Of a stretch of DNA of 64,000 nucleotides, positions 43,391 through 51,733 are shown in pieces. A program made the position numbers and the translations under genes. Position 1 is the first letter of the stretch. Each line of letters opens with the position of its first letter. Under the pieces are notes generated by a model, which was not told the origin of the DNA, did no database searches, and saw only the letters and a program-made list of their open reading frames with translations. Source of the DNA: an uncultured Planctomycetaceae bacterium (GTDB lineage Bacteria; Planctomycetota; Planctomycetia; Pirellulales; Pirellulaceae); NCBI GenBank assembly GCA_937862885.1, contig CALMEE010000083.1:1-64000 (forward strand), in the 5' to 3' direction.

Positions 43391-43554
43391 CATAGAATAA
43401 GATCAAAAGAATGGAAGTAAAGTAGTAAGAAAATAATTGAATAATTGCTGGCCCGAACAGCCAAAGTTAATTGAACTGCTCGGACACTGCCTCGTCTCGG
43501 TTCCACCCCCACCGATTCGACTTTCGTCGAACGGGGGTTTGCACCACTTCCAAT
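43343..43554 (-). ncRNA. Candidate sigma-54-dependent structured small RNA
   Basis: The predicted minus-strand transcript starts near 43554, given by the promoter at 43565-43581, and ends at the terminator at 43343-43390, about 212 nt. It contains three hairpins. One is 43505-43538 (CCCCC/GGGGG outer stem with an inner TTCGA/TCGAA stem). The second is 43453-43483 (CCGAACAG/CTGCTCGG on the plus strand). The third is the terminator. No good gene lies inside; a 26-codon GTG frame exists and a dual role cannot be excluded. It matches no RNA family that I can recall. It is predicted from sequence alone. Confidence 0.5.
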
Positions 43555-43564
43555 CTACCCTTAA

Positions 43565-43581
43565 AGCAATTATCGTGCCAA
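43565..43581 (-). promoter_or_regulatory. Sigma-54 promoter, near-perfect consensus
   Basis: On the minus strand the bases read TTGGCACGATAATTGCT, a complete match to TTGGCACG-N4-TTGCW with correct GG-to-GC spacing. It points to 43554 and away from the oxidase operon. No coding gene lies within 600 bp downstream of it on that strand. Confidence 0.7.
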
Positions 43582-43878
43582 CCGATTCAAAGCGCAGCGA
43601 CCGACCATGGAAAGGCCACCTGAGGCAAACGCCTTCTGGGCCAGAATCGTTAGTCTACCGCAACGGAGAAGTTCCGAGCGAATGAACGAAGAGCTTGGGT
43701 TACTCAGAACACCGACTCAAACGAAATCGCCATCCAACAGCCTCAAAACGAAAGAATTTGCTGGGAACGCCGTCCTTGATAGACTCTCGTTGTCGTGGCA
43801 TCTCATGCTCGATTCAAATCCCATAATGCCAGCGTTCGACAGAGCAGGCAAGTTGCCATCTAATTTCAGCCAAGCCCT
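43582..43878. other. Non-coding region after the oxidase operon
   Basis: This 297-bp stretch lies between the last oxidase-operon gene and the sigma-54 promoter. It could hold activator-binding sites for that promoter. No gene or terminator was seen. Confidence 0.45.
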
Positions 43879-44022
43879 TCAGCCTCGTGCAATAGCAATT
43901 CCCCAGGCCAACGACAACAACAAGGGAACGAACAAGAGCAGGCCAATGCTCCAGGCATAGCCGCCAGCCAAAGCTTGATCGAATGCTTCTTTGCAATTTG
44001 GACAGGCAAGTAGATTTAGCAT
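43879..44022 (-). CDS. 47-residue membrane protein with CPNC motif, last gene of the oxidase operon
   Basis: An ATG at 44022 overlaps the DUF420 stop by seven bases (ATGCTAA), a sign of coupled translation. The product starts LNLLACPNCKEAFDQAL, a possible half zinc knuckle or copper/thiol site, followed by one membrane helix (YAWSIGLLLFVPLLLSLAW). It may be a small assembly or accessory subunit of the oxidase, in the place where a subunit IV gene often stands. This is inferred from position only. Confidence 0.6.
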   Translation of the reverse strand: MLNLLACPNCKEAFDQALAGGYAWSIGLLLFVPLLLSLAWGIAIARG

Positions 44023-44495
44023 GGCATGATCCCACAAGTTCGGGTGGCTTCTGCGACTTTCTCTAACGGAGTGAACCACCAATAGAGCATGAAATAGACC
44101 AACACACCAGTGATTGACACGTACAACCAAATCGGGAAAGTCCACCGCGCCAGCTTGCGGTGGGTGTTCCGCCGGTTCAACAGGCCCAACACGATGGTGC
44201 CTATGGCCAAGAATGGAACCAGAGCAGCCAACAAAACATGGCTTATCAAGACGGCAAAATACACGTAACTCCAAAATGGTTGATAATCACCGCGAGGAAA
44301 AGGTTTACTCGGAACGTTGAGATGGTAGATTACGTAGCAAACCAAAAATAGGCAACTGACCCCGAAGCAGGCCAGCATCGTCCAACGGTGCGCGACTTCC
44401 TTATGTGCCTTGATTAAAATGTATCCGATCAGCAACAAGATGCTTGCCAGTCCATTCAAAGATGCGTTCACATGAGGCAAGTCAAGAACAGACAT
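44016..44495 (-). CDS. DUF420 membrane protein, cytochrome oxidase-associated
   Basis: The protein has 159 residues from ATG 44495; the frame is open 42 codons further, but those lack membrane or domain features. It has four helices and DUF420 features (LPHVNASLNGLASILLLIGY, KAHRWT-like HKEVAHRWTML, GLLNRRNTHRKLARWTFPIW). DUF420 genes commonly sit in cytochrome oxidase operons; Staphylococcus CtaM is a member needed for aa3 oxidase maturation. The histidines (His in AHKEVAHRW and NTHRK) are conserved in the family and may bind heme or copper. It follows the SCO gene. Confidence 0.85.
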   Translation of the reverse strand: MSVLDLPHVNASLNGLASILLLIGYILIKAHKEVAHRWTMLACFGVSCLFLVCYVIYHLNVPSKPFPRGDYQPFWSYVYFAVLISHVLLAALVPFLAIGTIVLGLLNRRNTHRKLARWTFPIWLYVSITGVLVYFMLYWWFTPLEKVAEATRTCGIMPC

Positions 44496-44583
44496 TCTTT
44501 CTCCTATCTTAGGTCGTATTGCGAATTCAGGGATAAAGAAAAACAGGGCCCCAGTGCGCGTTCGTATTTTGAGATGTTGACCT

Positions 44584-45825
44584 TTAATCTGTAGGTGGGA
44601 CAGACTCACGAGCGAGCCCATCGATTAGCCGCAGCATTTCAGCTTCACTTCCAGCCTTTTGCCAATCAAACTTGCCGCGCACATTACCCCAGCGATCCAC
44701 GACAAAGAGTTCGGTCGAGTGGTGCGCGCTTCCCATCAATGGCGTGCCAAAAAATTCCGCACATATTCGGCGAATGTAACTCGACTCGCCGGTCAAAAAT
44801 CGCCATTCCGCATGCTCGATGCCCAAGTTTTGTCGATACTGGCGCAACACGGAAGGCGTGTCCGTGCTAGGGTCGGTGGAAATACTAACGTACTTAACAC
44901 CAGGCGTTGCCACACGATCGATCAGCGATTTTATGTATTCCGTCTGGGTTTTGCAGGTCAGAGGGCAATTCGTAAAGAAGAGGTTAGCGATCCACACGTT
45001 ACCTGTAAAGTCTCTTGAGTAACAAATCCGATCGTCGTGATCTACCAAGAAGAATTCGTCTAGCCAGCTTTTCTTGCGTTGTTCATGTGGGACGCCCGCT
45101 AACGCATTTCTAGTTTCAAACGACAGACCGATCGGGGGCTCCGTTTCGGCCAACAGGCCTTTGGCAACCACTTCGAACCGAGCCAACTCCAGCGGGTCGT
45201 CCCATTTAAAACGGTCTCGATATCGTCCCCATTTGTCGACGAGCAAAATATCATCGGTATGCGAACTCAAGTCCAAGACGATTTCGAAACTGCGTCCCAG
45301 GTCCTGAATTTTATGCATGTCATCGGTCAAGAATCTCCATTGATGCGGTTTCGCCTCCAGGCTGTTGGCGTAACGTTCAAGCACCTCAGGGGAGTCATGC
45401 TTTGGATCAAGGGTGACGCTGACAAACATCAAGTCCGTTTTGCGAAAGTTTTCGCTTAACGTCTGCAAACGGCGATTGAGTTGTGCACAATGTGTCGGGC
45501 AATAGGAAAAGAAGAAGCTAATGGCATACGGTTTGCCGGCCAATTCACGCGAATGAAAAACGTCACCTGTTTGGGCAACCATTTCAAACGGTTTCACTTG
45601 AGGAAAATAGTTCCACGAGGTTGTCGAAAAGACTCGGCCGTCCTGTTGATTTTCATTTTCCTCGGCTAACGGGTTGCGACCAGCGCGGGAATTGATCAAT
45701 AGATATCCTAAAGCCAATAGCACCGTTGCCCAAAGAATACAAGGAATTGCTTTTCGCATTTTGCCGGTCAATACTTGATTTAGATTCTCAGTTGGCGTCG
45801 CCAAATAGGTTATGGGCGACGACAT
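44584..45825 (-). CDS. Tandem SCO1/SenC-type copper chaperone
   Basis: The protein has 413 residues from ATG 45825 (ATG 45759 is an alternative). A membrane anchor at about 24-44 precedes two complete SCO domains in one chain. The first has CPTHC (Cys109, Cys113) and His189; the second has CPLTC (Cys287, Cys291) and His368/369. SCO proteins deliver copper to CuA of cytochrome oxidase or reduce its cysteines. Both domains keep the copper-binding Cys-x3-Cys and distal His. Natural fusions of two SCO domains are uncommon. The gene lies 15 bp after coxC. Confidence 0.9.
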   Translation of the reverse strand: MSSPITYLATPTENLNQVLTGKMRKAIPCILWATVLLALGYLLINSRAGRNPLAEENENQQDGRVFSTTSWNYFPQVKPFEMVAQTGDVFHSRELAGKPYAISFFFSYCPTHCAQLNRRLQTLSENFRKTDLMFVSVTLDPKHDSPEVLERYANSLEAKPHQWRFLTDDMHKIQDLGRSFEIVLDLSSHTDDILLVDKWGRYRDRFKWDDPLELARFEVVAKGLLAETEPPIGLSFETRNALAGVPHEQRKKSWLDEFFLVDHDDRICYSRDFTGNVWIANLFFTNCPLTCKTQTEYIKSLIDRVATPGVKYVSISTDPSTDTPSVLRQYRQNLGIEHAEWRFLTGESSYIRRICAEFFGTPLMGSAHHSTELFVVDRWGNVRGKFDWQKAGSEAEMLRLIDGLARESVPPTD

Positions 45826-45839
45826 TTCCTGTTTCGTGC

Positions 45840-47090
45840 CTACCAATAGAATACCGCAAACAGGAGAAGCCACACAACGTCCACAAAATGCCAATACAAC
45901 ACAGAATTGTGGACAACCTCGGCCCCAATCCCTGATCCGACTAGGCATAAGCAACCAAGGAAGGCGATGATTCCGACAAGCAAATGGATCGCATGGATAC
46001 CCGTCATCAAATAATACATATTCATCCAACTACCGCCCCCCGGTATGACCAGCGGCAGTCCGAGTCGAGTTGGACCGGCGTTGATTCCACGCGCGTCGGC
46101 AAGTTTTTCCAAAAAAGCGAGGCGATCTTCTAATGGAACCATGGCTGCACGCAAATTGCTAACTTCCGTTGTTAGGATGCTCACAGATTTCTTGAGCTGT
46201 TCAATCTCCAAGTTAATCTGGCCGATTTCCAGCTTGAGTGAATCGGAAATCCCATCGTTCTGTTGTTCGAGGCTGCGTCGTTTTGATTCAAGCTCATTGA
46301 TGCTTTTGTTTACGGCTTGCACCTTTGCCGATTCGCGTTGATAGGCAGCATCTTTTAGCGACCATGAATCACGTACGGCATGCAGGTCATCTTGCAGCCA
46401 ATTCTTCAAGCTCGAATGGGTCGCATTGTCATAGCAATAGATCTGCTGAGCAAACCGTTGCAGGATTTCCTGTTGAACTGCGGGATCATTCGTCGTCGTA
46501 AGTTGCGACTCGGTCCAACCAATCAGACCCGAACGTACCGTATACAGGCGGTCCAGTTCTTCCTGCGCCTCGGCGTTCAGCGATTGACTTGCTCCATTGG
46601 CTGCGCTTTTTAAAGATTCAATGCGGTTGATTCGAGTCTCTACAACTTGCCGCGTGGCGGATACGTAATGGATATCAGGCCAGTCATAAACTTGTCGCAT
46701 TTGGGGCATGGGATGAATTCCGAGATGAAATTTTGCCCTGTATTCAAGTCCTTTGACGAACAAAAACGCAAACCCCAATGTGATGGTCAGGCTGAGCCAG
46801 AAAACGGATTTACTTTTTGATTTCTTGAGGAAGCCGCGCAGGGCGAGAAACGCTGTGCCGCTCGAAATGGTGAGCAATGCGGTGTTGAGTAAGCCGATGT
46901 TAAATTTGACGTGCACCCATTCATTTTCAGGCCACATACCGCCTGGCATGGCTGACTTGAGCACGATGAAGCTCGCGAATAATCCGGCAAAAAACATGAC
47001 TTCCGTCGACAAGAAAAGCCACATCGCAAACCGCCCATTGCTGATAGGCAAAACTCGTTCATTGCAAAGCGGCGTGCTAGTTGAGGACAT
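45840..47090 (-). CDS. coxC: Cytochrome c oxidase subunit III with large coiled-coil insertion
   Basis: The protein has 416 residues from ATG 47090; a GTG at 47136-47138 overlapping the ctaB stop adds 16 residues. Typical subunit III parts are RFAMWLFLSTEVMFFAGLFA (first helix), FNIGLLNTALLTISSGTAFL, LFVKGLEYRAKF and, at the end, YYLMTGIHAIHLLVGIIAF and YWHFVDVVWLLLFAVFYW. Between helices three and four there is an extra segment of about 220 residues (nt 46035-46706) with a predicted coiled coil (roughly residues 249-334) where 20-30 residues are normal. The core is intact, so the protein should still assemble. Confidence 0.92.
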   Translation of the reverse strand: MSSTSTPLCNERVLPISNGRFAMWLFLSTEVMFFAGLFASFIVLKSAMPGGMWPENEWVHVKFNIGLLNTALLTISSGTAFLALRGFLKKSKSKSVFWLSLTITLGFAFLFVKGLEYRAKFHLGIHPMPQMRQVYDWPDIHYVSATRQVVETRINRIESLKSAANGASQSLNAEAQEELDRLYTVRSGLIGWTESQLTTTNDPAVQQEILQRFAQQIYCYDNATHSSLKNWLQDDLHAVRDSWSLKDAAYQRESAKVQAVNKSINELESKRRSLEQQNDGISDSLKLEIGQINLEIEQLKKSVSILTTEVSNLRAAMVPLEDRLAFLEKLADARGINAGPTRLGLPLVIPGGGSWMNMYYLMTGIHAIHLLVGIIAFLGCLCLVGSGIGAEVVHNSVLYWHFVDVVWLLLFAVFYW

Positions 47091-47134
47091 GTTTTGCTGG
47101 GGAAGATGCGCCCTGAAATGCTTTACCAAACCGG

Positions 47135-48040
47135 TCACGCTAAGAGTTTTGCTGCCAGAATGGTTAACAGCATGGCGGGCAAATGAATCAACGAAGACAA
47201 CAACAATATCCGACTGGTCTTTTCATTGCGGTCGCGAAAAAAATTCCATGAAGGAATCAAGTACGTCAACCCCCAAAAGATGGTCGCGGCGATCATGGGC
47301 CAAGAGAATCCGGCGACCAACACGATTGCCCACAAGCTTACCGGAATCATTAGCGTGGCAAACACCAGTGCATGCCAGCCGGTGGATCGGCCTGTCGGGT
47401 CCGAAACCGGAAACATGATTACACCCGCATTGGCATAATCCTTGCGAAATTTCCAAGCGATCGCCATGAAATGCGGAAACTGCCAGATGTACAAAATCGC
47501 GAAAATCGCCCAGCCGATCGTTGGGATAAGTGGCTCTTGTCCAGCCACGCCAATCAACACTGGGAATGCCCCGGCTAATGCCCCTACATACGTGTTCAGG
47601 CTGGTCACAACCTTCAACGGAGTGTAAATCAAAACATACACGGCCCAAGTCAAACCGGCCCATGCCGCTGCCTGGAAGTTGACCAATGTCGCCAGATACG
47701 CGATCCCCATCCCGAGGGTTACCGCACAGAAAAAACCAACGGCATTCGCCGAAATGCGCTGTGCCGGCAGTGGTCGGTTCGCCGTCCGGGGCATGAGCCA
47801 GTCCGTGTAACGTTCGATGAATTGGTTCGCCGCGCAGCCGCTGGCCGACACCAAAAAAACGCCTATCAACGAGTGCAAAATCAGCCAAGGATCAGCCATG
47901 CTGGCACTCACGAATGCGCTAATTCCTACACATATCAGCACCATCACGGAGATTCGCGGTTTGGTCAGCTCGACAAAGTCGGCCAGGCGAGGGCGTACGT
48001 GTGTGGGAGCAGCTGTCACGGTGTCAAATGGAACGGTCAT
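47135..48040 (-). CDS. ctaB: Protoheme IX farnesyltransferase (heme O synthase)
   Basis: The protein has 301 residues from ATG 48040; the longer frame up to 48151 would overlap ctaA and adds no domain. It is a UbiA-fold prenyltransferase that adds farnesyl to heme B to make heme O, the precursor of heme A. Signatures are ADFVELTKPRISVMVLI at the start and NQFIERYTDWLMPRTANRPL with the acidic metal-binding motif. There are about nine helices. It sits between ctaA and coxC, as in many aa3 operons. Confidence 0.95.
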   Translation of the reverse strand: MTVPFDTVTAAPTHVRPRLADFVELTKPRISVMVLICVGISAFVSASMADPWLILHSLIGVFLVSASGCAANQFIERYTDWLMPRTANRPLPAQRISANAVGFFCAVTLGMGIAYLATLVNFQAAAWAGLTWAVYVLIYTPLKVVTSLNTYVGALAGAFPVLIGVAGQEPLIPTIGWAIFAILYIWQFPHFMAIAWKFRKDYANAGVIMFPVSDPTGRSTGWHALVFATLMIPVSLWAIVLVAGFSWPMIAATIFWGLTYLIPSWNFFRDRNEKTSRILLLSSLIHLPAMLLTILAAKLLA

Positions 48041-48057
48041 TCTGTTGGTGCTAACGG

Positions 48058-49209
48058 TTACGTCGATTGGGGTTCGTGCGACAAAGTTGATTTGGTGAAA
48101 AGGTTTTTTGAGCGTGCCTTTTCCCAAGGCATCAACATCAAGATCGGCCAAAATACGCGCAAGCAGCGAACGCTAAGACAGGTCGACATCGCCAATATCA
48201 ACGAGCCCACAGCCACATGAGCCGTAATGATGGTGGTTTGCACAAAAGTGCGCTCGACGATCAAAAACTGTTCCGCCTGTTCAGGCATATTGAATAAGGC
48301 AGGAACGCCAAATTTGACGATCCAGGTGCTAACCCCCAAGCAGATTTGCGCAACCACCAAGCCCGCCAAGCTGCCCGCAAGCCATCGTACCCCACAATCA
48401 CCAAATCCACGATTGCGAGAAACGAAGAAAATTAGTATAGCCAATATCAAGACCAATGTCGCCATCCAAACATGAGAAAGCACCAAAGTGTAGTACCAGT
48501 TTGGCTCGGCGCTTTCCAATACATGCCGCATGTTGGCTCCGATTAGGAGTTGTAAGTAGCTGGCGATCAGCAACGTCAGACTGAGTCTCGTGAAAATTGT
48601 CGGCAGATACGGCTTCGAAACGGTTCGTTGGCATTCAAGCGACGCGGTTTCGATACTGAAGTAGCCACCCATGGAATGCCACCAGCGTGACGACATGATG
48701 GCGATAGCCGAGATCAACGCGAAAAATAGTGGCCCCACCGAGCCGTGCACTAACGCCAGTGTCCGCTGATCGAGCAATACCCGCGCGCCGCCCAAAAGAC
48801 CTTGTACGATAATTAACAGCAGCGCGAGCACAGTCAGTCGTCGAAACCAACGCCGTTGATCTTGCCAATAACTGGCCACGACCAAGAGTATTGCCACAAA
48901 ACCTGCCAATGCCCCCAAAAGACGATGGCCGTGCTCCACGAACAAATCCCAAGGTCCAAAAAACCAATCGTAGTATGGGTACAACAACAAGTTGTAACCG
49001 TACGTGTTGGGCCAATCAGGAACCGCCATGCCGGCCGCATGAGTCGTCACCAGCCCTCCCATCCAAATCAAGGGAAAGACAATTAGAGCACACAGCACGG
49101 CAAGAACATGCGGCAAACGTCGATAGGCAATCGCGTGCAGTTTTTCGTCCAAACGTACGGGATCGCGTTTTGCTTCGTCTCCTTGAGTTGCCCGTGCTCT
49201 TTCAATCAT
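48058..49209 (-). CDS. ctaA: Heme A synthase (COX15/CtaA)
   Basis: This 383-residue membrane enzyme oxidises the methyl group of heme O to give heme A. It has about eight helices and two related halves. Characteristic parts are GGLVTTHAAGMAVPDWPNTY, VEHGHRLLGALAGFVAI (heme ligand histidines), LVLSHVWMATLVL and TAHVAVGSLIL. The start ATG overlaps the coxA stop by four bases (ATGA), so translation is coupled. A heme-A product fits the aa3-type oxidase of this operon. Confidence 0.95.
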   Translation of the reverse strand: MIERARATQGDEAKRDPVRLDEKLHAIAYRRLPHVLAVLCALIVFPLIWMGGLVTTHAAGMAVPDWPNTYGYNLLLYPYYDWFFGPWDLFVEHGHRLLGALAGFVAILLVVASYWQDQRRWFRRLTVLALLLIIVQGLLGGARVLLDQRTLALVHGSVGPLFFALISAIAIMSSRWWHSMGGYFSIETASLECQRTVSKPYLPTIFTRLSLTLLIASYLQLLIGANMRHVLESAEPNWYYTLVLSHVWMATLVLILAILIFFVSRNRGFGDCGVRWLAGSLAGLVVAQICLGVSTWIVKFGVPALFNMPEQAEQFLIVERTFVQTTIITAHVAVGSLILAMSTCLSVRCLRVFWPILMLMPWEKARSKNLFTKSTLSHEPQST

Positions 49210-50954
49210 GCGACAACCCCCTGAGGTCTAAAATCATGCTCACATTCAGGGTCGCTGTATTCATGCGGGCCGCAAATGACGTTTGGGATCGCCACAAAAT
49301 TTCCATGCGGTGGAGGGCTGCTGGTCATCCATTCCAGCGTACACGCGCGCCAGGGATTTTCCGTCGCACGCCTGCCCCAACACAAACTGAAAACAAAGTT
49401 GATCAAAAAGAGAACTTGCACCGCTCCCATCACCAAGGCAGAGTAGGTGATGAACTGGTTCAGAGGCTGCAAATGGGCGAACGCTTCACCATACGGGTCG
49501 GCCGTACGCCGCAAGAAGCCGCTGTGCCCCAACAAATGCATGGGGAAAAAGGTGCAGTTGAGCGACACAAAGGTCAAAACAAAATGGACTTTGCCCAAGA
49601 GTTCGTGCATGTGCCGTCCAAACATTTTGGGGAACCAGAAGTAAATGCAGCCGAACACAGCCATGATTGTTCCCGCAAATAATACGTAATGGAAATGAGC
49701 GACGATGTAATGGGTGTCGTGCAGGTGCTCATCGACTGAACTCGAGGCCAGCATCACGCCCGAGAGACCACCAATTACAAACATCACGATAAAGCTGATG
49801 CAGAACAACATGGAGGTTGTGAAGTGGATTTGGCCACCCCACAACGTCGCCAACCAATTGAACACCTTGACTCCACTCGGCAGAGCAATCAAGGTCGTTG
49901 AAATCATGAAGGCCATGCCTAAATAGGGGCTCATTCCGGAGACGAACATGTGATGCCCCCAAACCACAAAGCTCAAGACAGCAATCGCCATCACTGAATA
50001 GACCATGGGTCGATAGCCGAATAAGGGCTTGCGGGCGAAACAGCAAATGATGTCTGAGACCATCCCCATCGCTGGCAGGATCATTATGTAGACTGCGGGA
50101 TGTGAATAAAACCAAAACAAGTGTTGCCACAACAAGGGTTGTCCCCAAGCACCGGAGTAGTCGTTGCTATTGACGGCGATCGAGACAGGGATGAAAAAAC
50201 TTGTGCCGACGAGCCGGTCAGCGAGTTGCATAACCAGGGCGACCGTCAGAACGGGTAACGTGAAAGCCTGCAAGATTGCGGTTACTAACAACGTCCAAAT
50301 CGTCATCGGCATGCGAAAAAGTGTCAGCCCAGGAGCCCGCATTTGAAAGATGGTGGTGATATAATTGATGGCTCCTAACATCGATGAAATACCTACCAAC
50401 AATAGCGATAACAACCAGAGAGTTTGCGCGCCATGACTACCTGGAGCAGCCTCATAAATTACGCTCAAAGGCGGGTATGCGGTCCAGCCTGCTGCCGGGC
50501 CATGTCCGGGTGCCAAGAACGCAAGAACCATCAACGCAAAAGCAGGCCACATGAGCCAATAGCTCAACATATTCAAGGTGGGAAACGCCATGTCTCGCGC
50601 CCCGATCATTAGCGGAATCAAATAATTCCCAAACGCGCCGGATAGAATGGGAATCACCACAAAGAAAATCATGATCGTGCCGTGCATGGTGAACAGGACC
50701 GTATAGAATTCCGGTGTGATTTGTCCACCCTGCTCTGCGAACAGCCAAGAGCCGACGATGGGCATGTCGCTCCATGGCCAAGCCAATTGCCAGCGGATAC
50801 CTAACGCAAGCAACCCGCCCAGTACCATCCAGAGCAGCGTCGAGAAAAGAAACTGAATACCAATAACCTTGTGATCGCGCGAAAAAACGTACCGCCGCAA
50901 CAGTCCCTTGGGCCGGTTTTCATGCTCGATCGAGTTATCGTAGCTTACATTCAT
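49206..50954 (-). CDS. coxA: Cytochrome c oxidase subunit I, A2-type signature
   Basis: The protein has 582 residues from ATG 50954; a GTG at 50976-50978 overlapping the coxB stop adds eight. About 12 helices and all redox ligands are visible: MHGTIMIFF (heme a), FWFYSHPAVYIMIL (CuB His and Tyr), WGHHMFVSGM (CuB His pair), HDTHYIVAHFHYVLFAG (heme a3 and a). The usual D-channel glutamate of HPEVY is replaced by Ala, with Tyr-Ser just before it. That YSHPAVY motif defines A2-type oxidases such as that of Rhodothermus. The C-terminus is extended beyond the standard length. Confidence 0.96.
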   Translation of the reverse strand: MNVSYDNSIEHENRPKGLLRRYVFSRDHKVIGIQFLFSTLLWMVLGGLLALGIRWQLAWPWSDMPIVGSWLFAEQGGQITPEFYTVLFTMHGTIMIFFVVIPILSGAFGNYLIPLMIGARDMAFPTLNMLSYWLMWPAFALMVLAFLAPGHGPAAGWTAYPPLSVIYEAAPGSHGAQTLWLLSLLLVGISSMLGAINYITTIFQMRAPGLTLFRMPMTIWTLLVTAILQAFTLPVLTVALVMQLADRLVGTSFFIPVSIAVNSNDYSGAWGQPLLWQHLFWFYSHPAVYIMILPAMGMVSDIICCFARKPLFGYRPMVYSVMAIAVLSFVVWGHHMFVSGMSPYLGMAFMISTTLIALPSGVKVFNWLATLWGGQIHFTTSMLFCISFIVMFVIGGLSGVMLASSSVDEHLHDTHYIVAHFHYVLFAGTIMAVFGCIYFWFPKMFGRHMHELLGKVHFVLTFVSLNCTFFPMHLLGHSGFLRRTADPYGEAFAHLQPLNQFITYSALVMGAVQVLFLINFVFSLCWGRRATENPWRACTLEWMTSSPPPHGNFVAIPNVICGPHEYSDPECEHDFRPQGVVA

Positions 50955-50974
50955 TTTTGAGATTACGCCAAAAA

Positions 50975-51733
50975 TCACTGGCCTTCGCCGCTTGTCGTCG
51001 CCCGTAATTCACCTATCCAGCGTTCATATTCATCAGGGCTTACAATCGACAACGTCGCGCGCATGTTATAGTGCCCCCAACCACACAACTCCGCACAGAC
51101 AATTTCCAAGTCTCCAATTTGGGTGGGCCTAAACCAAACGCGGTGCACGGTACCCGGAACGATATCCTGTTTCAAACGCAATTTAGGAACAGAAAAACTG
51201 TGGATGACGTCGTCGCTCGACAACTCCAATACGACTTGGCGATTCACGGGCACCACGAGTCGATTGATCGAGTACAGATCATCCGCAGTAGCCAAAAGGC
51301 CATCCGGTCCAGGGTAATAAAAATCCCATTCGAATTGGCGGGCGATGACGCGTGCAACAGGAGTTTCAACCGGCCGCTCCATTTTATTCGTTCGCCAAGT
51401 ATTCGCTTGATACATGGCCAGAAACACTAGAACGCCTGCCGGTACCAATGTCCACCCAAGCTCCAACCCAACATGGCCGCGCACAAACTTGGCGGGTTTA
51501 TTGAGATCAGTCCGCAACAACGCAATAAAGAGAATCACCCCCGTTACGCCCAAAACCACCGCCAAAATGAGATTGAAAACATTAAACAAATGGTCGATTT
51601 GATGCGCGTGTTCACTCATCGCAGGCGGCATCCATGTCGACTCCAAAGGCCCCACGTTGAACGCAGAGCCAACATAGATGACGACAGCCGCTACAGGCAT
51701 GCTCAAAAATAAAACCGCCCAAAACCACTTCAC
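50975..51733 (-). CDS. coxB: Cytochrome c oxidase subunit II
   Basis: This 252-residue protein has two N-terminal helices (about 5-24 and 50-73) and a periplasmic cupredoxin domain holding the CuA centre: His178 in DVIHSFSVP and the motif CAELCGWGHYNM (Cys213, Cys217, His221, Met224). It receives electrons from cytochrome c. Unlike caa3 enzymes it has no fused cytochrome; the diheme cytochrome gene upstream could fill that role. Start is GTG 51733, whose first base is the last base of the upstream TAG stop. Confidence 0.95.
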   Translation of the reverse strand: MKWFWAVLFLSMPVAAVVIYVGSAFNVGPLESTWMPPAMSEHAHQIDHLFNVFNLILAVVLGVTGVILFIALLRTDLNKPAKFVRGHVGLELGWTLVPAGVLVFLAMYQANTWRTNKMERPVETPVARVIARQFEWDFYYPGPDGLLATADDLYSINRLVVPVNRQVVLELSSDDVIHSFSVPKLRLKQDIVPGTVHRVWFRPTQIGDLEIVCAELCGWGHYNMRATLSIVSPDEYERWIGELRATTSGEGQ

